From JBFHKO01 sp041595355 (GTDB taxonomy: Bacteria > Pseudomonadota > Gammaproteobacteria > Enterobacterales > Aeromonadaceae), in assembly GCA_041595355.1 (NCBI GenBank), contig JBFHKO010000094.1, positions 1-9,283 of the forward strand: a stretch of DNA of 9,283 bases. The letters are read 5' to 3'. Made by a program: the position numbers and the translations under genes. Within the stretch, counting starts at the first letter, position 1. The number at the start of each line of letters is the position of its first letter. The notes below the pieces were generated by a model. That model made no database searches and was not told where the DNA came from. It was given only the letters and a program-made list of their open reading frames with translations. This document shows, piece by piece, positions 7,369 to 9,283 of this stretch.

Positions 7369-7384
7369 GATCCCCGAGGGGATC
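7369..7384 (+). repeat. Intercistronic hairpin between exeF and exeG
   Basis: GATCCCC (7369-7375) and GGGGATC (7378-7384) are perfect inverted repeats around GA. In RNA this would fold as a stem of six GC-rich pairs with a CGAG tetraloop. It lies 9 bases after the exeF stop and 22 bases before the exeG start. No T-run follows, so it is not a rho-independent terminator. It may protect the downstream mRNA 5' end or mark a processing site, which would favour expression of the abundant major pseudopilin; that role is inference. Confidence 0.6.
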
Positions 7385-7406
7385 ACTGTCAAGATGGGAG
7401 TAGTAG

Positions 7407-7844
7407 ATGCGTAAGCAACGTCAGCAGGGCTTTACCCTGCTGGAGATCATGGTGGTGATTGTCATTCTGGGCATTCTGGCCAGCCTGGTGGTGCCCAACC
7501 TGATGGGCAACAAGGAGCAGGCGGATCGGCAGAAGGCCATCAGCGACCTGGTGGCACTGGAAAATGCCCTCGACATGTACAAGCTGGACAACAACCAGTA
7601 CCCGACCACGGAGCAGGGGCTGGAGGCGCTGGTGAGCCGTCCGCAGGGGGAGCCCGAGCCACGCAACTACAAGGAGGGTGGCTATATCCGGCGCCTGCCT
7701 CAGGATCCCTGGGGCCATGACTATCAGCTGCTGAGTCCGGGAGAGCAGGGCAACATCGATCTCTTCTCCGTGGGACTGGATGGCGAGGCCGGCACCGAGG
7801 ATGACATCGGCAACTGGGACCTGGGCAAGCAGAGTGGGCAGTAA
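7407..7844 (+). CDS. exeG: T2SS major pseudopilin GspG/ExeG
   Basis: A 145-residue type IV pilin-like protein, the main subunit of the periplasmic pseudopilus. The leader MRKQRQQG ends in the Gly required by prepilin peptidase (GspO/PilD type), with cleavage and N-methylation at Phe9. The mature start FTLLEIMVVIVILGILASLV has Glu at position +5 and the hydrophobic assembly helix. Downstream, VVPNLMGNKEQADRQKA, the LDNNQYPTTEQGLEAL segment, and the C-terminal loop with GLDGEAGTEDDIGNWD are hallmarks of GspG; the latter is the calcium-binding loop that stabilises the fold. GGGAG at 7396-7400 lies six bases before the ATG. It follows exeF after a 47-bp gap with a hairpin, the largest gap inside the operon. 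Confidence 0.98.
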   Translation: MRKQRQQGFTLLEIMVVIVILGILASLVVPNLMGNKEQADRQKAISDLVALENALDMYKLDNNQYPTTEQGLEALVSRPQGEPEPRNYKEGGYIRRLPQDPWGHDYQLLSPGEQGNIDLFSVGLDGEAGTEDDIGNWDLGKQSGQ

Positions 7845-7845
7845 C

Positions 7846-8481
7846 ATGGGGCGCGCGGCGCGGGGATTCACCCTCATCGAGATCCTGCTGGTGATCATCA
7901 TCATCGGTTGTGCGGTGGGCATAGTGGTGCTTTCCCTGCCGGGTGGTCCCGGCTCGACCAGTGCATCGCGGGATCTGGGCGTCGAGAGTCAGCGTCTGGA
8001 GGCGGCCATTCGACTGGCCGGCGAGCAGGCGGTGCTGGAGGGGCGCATCATCGGTCTGCGCATCGACCCCCATGCCTATCAGTTCATGGTGCGCGCGCCA
8101 CAGCCCGAGGGTGAGGCCACCCCGGCCGATGGGGGCGCTGATGAGGAGTGGCGTTGGGTCGCCTATGCGCAGGAGCGGTTCCCGGCCAGCCGTCAGTTCC
8201 CCGACGAGGTGCTGCTCGAGCTGGAACTGGGCGGCCTGGCCCTGCAAAGCGAGGAGAGTCGCCTCGGGCGTTCGCAGCCGGACTGGTTTCCCGGCGCCGG
8301 GGATGATGCGACCGCCGAGCCGCAAATCTATCTGTTGCCGGGGGGCGAGATGACCCCCTTCCAGCTGACCCTGAGCGAGCCACAGAGCGAGGCGGGGTTC
8401 TACCGCCAGCTCCGTGGCGAGGAGAACGGCCAGGTGCGCCAGCTCTCCCGCGAGCAGGTGCAAGCCGAGGCGGCCCAGTGA
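7846..8481 (+). CDS. exeH: T2SS minor pseudopilin GspH/ExeH
   Basis: A 211-residue minor pseudopilin, probably part of the pseudopilus or its tip base. The leader MGRAARG is followed by FTLIEILLVIIIIGCAVGIV, with Gly7 before the cleavage site and Glu12 at mature position +5. The periplasmic part begins with RDLGVESQRLEAAIRLAGEQAVLEGRIIGLRI, the conserved GspH region, followed by a beta-rich domain. An acidic, proline-rich stretch (about 85-102) interrupts the beta domain. The frame stays open upstream inside exeG, but the ATG at 7846 gives the correct leader. It starts one base after the exeG stop and has only a weak Shine-Dalgarno (GAGTGGG, 7833-7839), so it is probably coupled to exeG translation. 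A lower rate than exeG would fit its minor-subunit role; that is inference. Confidence 0.95.
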   Translation: MGRAARGFTLIEILLVIIIIGCAVGIVVLSLPGGPGSTSASRDLGVESQRLEAAIRLAGEQAVLEGRIIGLRIDPHAYQFMVRAPQPEGEATPADGGADEEWRWVAYAQERFPASRQFPDEVLLELELGGLALQSEESRLGRSQPDWFPGAGDDATAEPQIYLLPGGEMTPFQLTLSEPQSEAGFYRQLRGEENGQVRQLSREQVQAEAAQ

Positions 8482-8837
8482 AGATGCGCGGCATGACCCT
8501 GCTGGAGGTCATGGTGGCCCTGGCCATCTTTGCCGTGGCGGGTCTGGCGGTGATGAAAAGTGCGGGTGAACAGGTGCAGGGGCTGGGGCTGCTGGAGGAA
8601 AAGACCCTTGCCGGCTGGGTGGCCAACAACCAGCTGGTGCAGCTGCGGCTGGAAAACCGCTGGCCGGGGCTGGCTTGGATCGAGGGGCAGGAGAGCATGG
8701 CCGGGCGGACCTGGTACTGGCGCTGGCAGGGGGTCGAGACCGGCGACGACCGCTTTCGTGCCCTGGATGTGGAGGTGCGAAGCGATGCGAAGGATGCCTC
8801 TCCGCGTGCCACACTGCGCACCTATGTGGCCCGCTAG
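8478..8837 (+). CDS. exeI: T2SS minor pseudopilin GspI/ExeI
   Basis: A 119-residue minor pseudopilin that forms the pseudopilus tip complex with ExeJ and ExeK. The leader is MKMRG, with cleavage before Met6 (MTLLEVMVALAIFAVAG), and Glu10 is mature +5; Met at +1 is common in GspI. Downstream, AGWVANNQLVQLRLENRWP is the conserved GspI block. I choose the GTG at 8478 as start. GAGG (8467-8470) lies seven bases before it, and GTGA overlaps the exeH stop by four bases, a usual coupling arrangement. The in-frame ATG at 8484 would have a 13-base spacing and a three-residue leader, so it is less likely. The gene has the usual length for the family. Confidence 0.95.
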   Translation: MKMRGMTLLEVMVALAIFAVAGLAVMKSAGEQVQGLGLLEEKTLAGWVANNQLVQLRLENRWPGLAWIEGQESMAGRTWYWRWQGVETGDDRFRALDVEVRSDAKDASPRATLRTYVAR

Positions 8838-8846
8838 GTGCGCGCC

Positions 8847-9283
8847 ATGAGCCATCATCCCGGTCGGCGAGCCAGCGCGGGGTTCACCCTGCTGGAGGTG
8901 CTGCTGGCCATCACCATTTTTGCCGCCCTGAGCCTTGGCGGCTATCAGGTATTGCAGGGGGTGCTGGCCAATGATGCCCAGACCCGGGTCAAGGGGGAGC
9001 GGCTGGCCAACCTGCAGCGGGCGTTCACCGTGCTGGAGCGCGATTTCAGCCAGGCCCTGGCGCGCCCCAGCCGTATCGAGGGCGAGCCCAGCACGGCGGT
9101 GTTCCAGGCCGAGCAATATCAGATGCAAAGCGATGACTGGGCCGTGGCCTGGGTGCGGGCCGGCTGGCTCAATCCCGACGCCTTGCTGCCGCGCTCGCAA
9201 CTGCAGAAGGTCGGTTATCGCCTCCGGGGCGGGCAGCTGGAGCGACTCAATTATCTCTACCCGGATCCGGCCATCGGCACCGA
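8847..9283 (+). CDS. exeJ: T2SS minor pseudopilin GspJ/ExeJ, 3'-truncated by window edge
   Basis: An open frame of 145 codons runs off the right edge; GspJ proteins are usually about 200 residues, so roughly the last quarter is missing. The leader MSHHPGRRASAG is cleaved at Gly12, and the mature start FTLLEVLLAITIFAALSLGG has Glu17 at +5. The segment GYQVLQGVLANDAQTRVKGERLANLQRAF, then VLERDFSQALARP, is typical of GspJ. It probably combines with ExeI and ExeK as the pseudopilus tip. The ATG at 8847 follows an AGGTG (8836-8840) with six bases of spacing; an in-frame GTG at 8838 immediately follows the exeI stop but has no visible Shine-Dalgarno. The gap after exeI is 9 bp. Confidence 0.94.
   Translation, partial: MSHHPGRRASAGFTLLEVLLAITIFAALSLGGYQVLQGVLANDAQTRVKGERLANLQRAFTVLERDFSQALARPSRIEGEPSTAVFQAEQYQMQSDDWAVAWVRAGWLNPDALLPRSQLQKVGYRLRGGQLERLNYLYPDPAIGT

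Noticed and set aside
7369..7384. exeF-exeG hairpin as a transcription terminator
   Set aside because: No T-run follows the stem, and exeG-J clearly continue the operon.
4620..7392. Long antisense frames opposite exeE and exeF (506 and 452 codons)
   Set aside because: Same artefact of high-GC third positions: low-complexity His/Gln/Gly composition and no family resemblance, while the plus strand carries complete conserved genes.
1..9283. Novel mobile, defence or CRISPR system
   Set aside because: No transposase, integrase, repeat array, tRNA or toxin-antitoxin signature was seen; genes have uniform GC-rich codon use and canonical housekeeping/T2SS synteny.

Overview
This window is a conserved gammaproteobacterial chromosomal locus of high GC content (my estimate is about 64 percent, not computed). 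It holds the start of a type II secretion (T2SS, general secretory pathway) operon next to a small chaperone pair. The secretin, ATPase and pseudopilin sequences resemble the exe/gsp proteins of Aeromonadaceae. The order gspC-J beside hslR-hslO-pckA is one I associate with Aeromonas, Vibrio and relatives. I would place the source in or near Aeromonadaceae, but cannot name a genus from sequence alone.

Left part, minus strand (1-1531): the first codons of a probable pckA (1-59) run off the left edge. A short gap holds a pckA promoter candidate and a clear rho-independent terminator for the preceding gene. Next come hslO (Hsp33 redox chaperone, 223-1107) and hslR (Hsp15 ribosome-associated RNA-binding protein, 1130-1528), 22 bp apart and probably co-transcribed from an extended -10 promoter near 1563-1571.

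Right part, plus strand (1714-9283): about 185 bp of divergent intergenic DNA separates hslR from exeC. Then exeC, D, E, F, G, H, I and J follow in canonical order. Gaps are 39 bp or less, except 47 bp before exeG, which contains a perfect hairpin. D/E and H/I overlap; E/F and G/H are 1 bp apart. exeJ is cut by the right edge, so the remaining genes (K onward) are expected outside the window.

Functionally, ExeC (inner-membrane periplasmic connector) links the ExeF/ExeE inner-membrane platform and cytoplasmic ATPase to the ExeD outer-membrane secretin. ExeG (major) and ExeH, I, J (minor) pseudopilins build the periplasmic endopilus that drives folded exoproteins through the secretin. All key motifs inspected are intact: Walker A/B and tetracysteine in ExeE, signal peptide and gate region in ExeD, GspF double repeat in ExeF, and the prepilin peptidase Gly site plus Glu+5 in G, H, I and J.

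I found no mobile element, CRISPR array, tRNA/rRNA gene or evidence of a novel system. The most interesting leftovers are small regulatory structures: the exeF-exeG hairpin, a palindromic -10 element upstream of exeC, and the absence of an obvious heat-shock promoter ahead of hslR-hslO.
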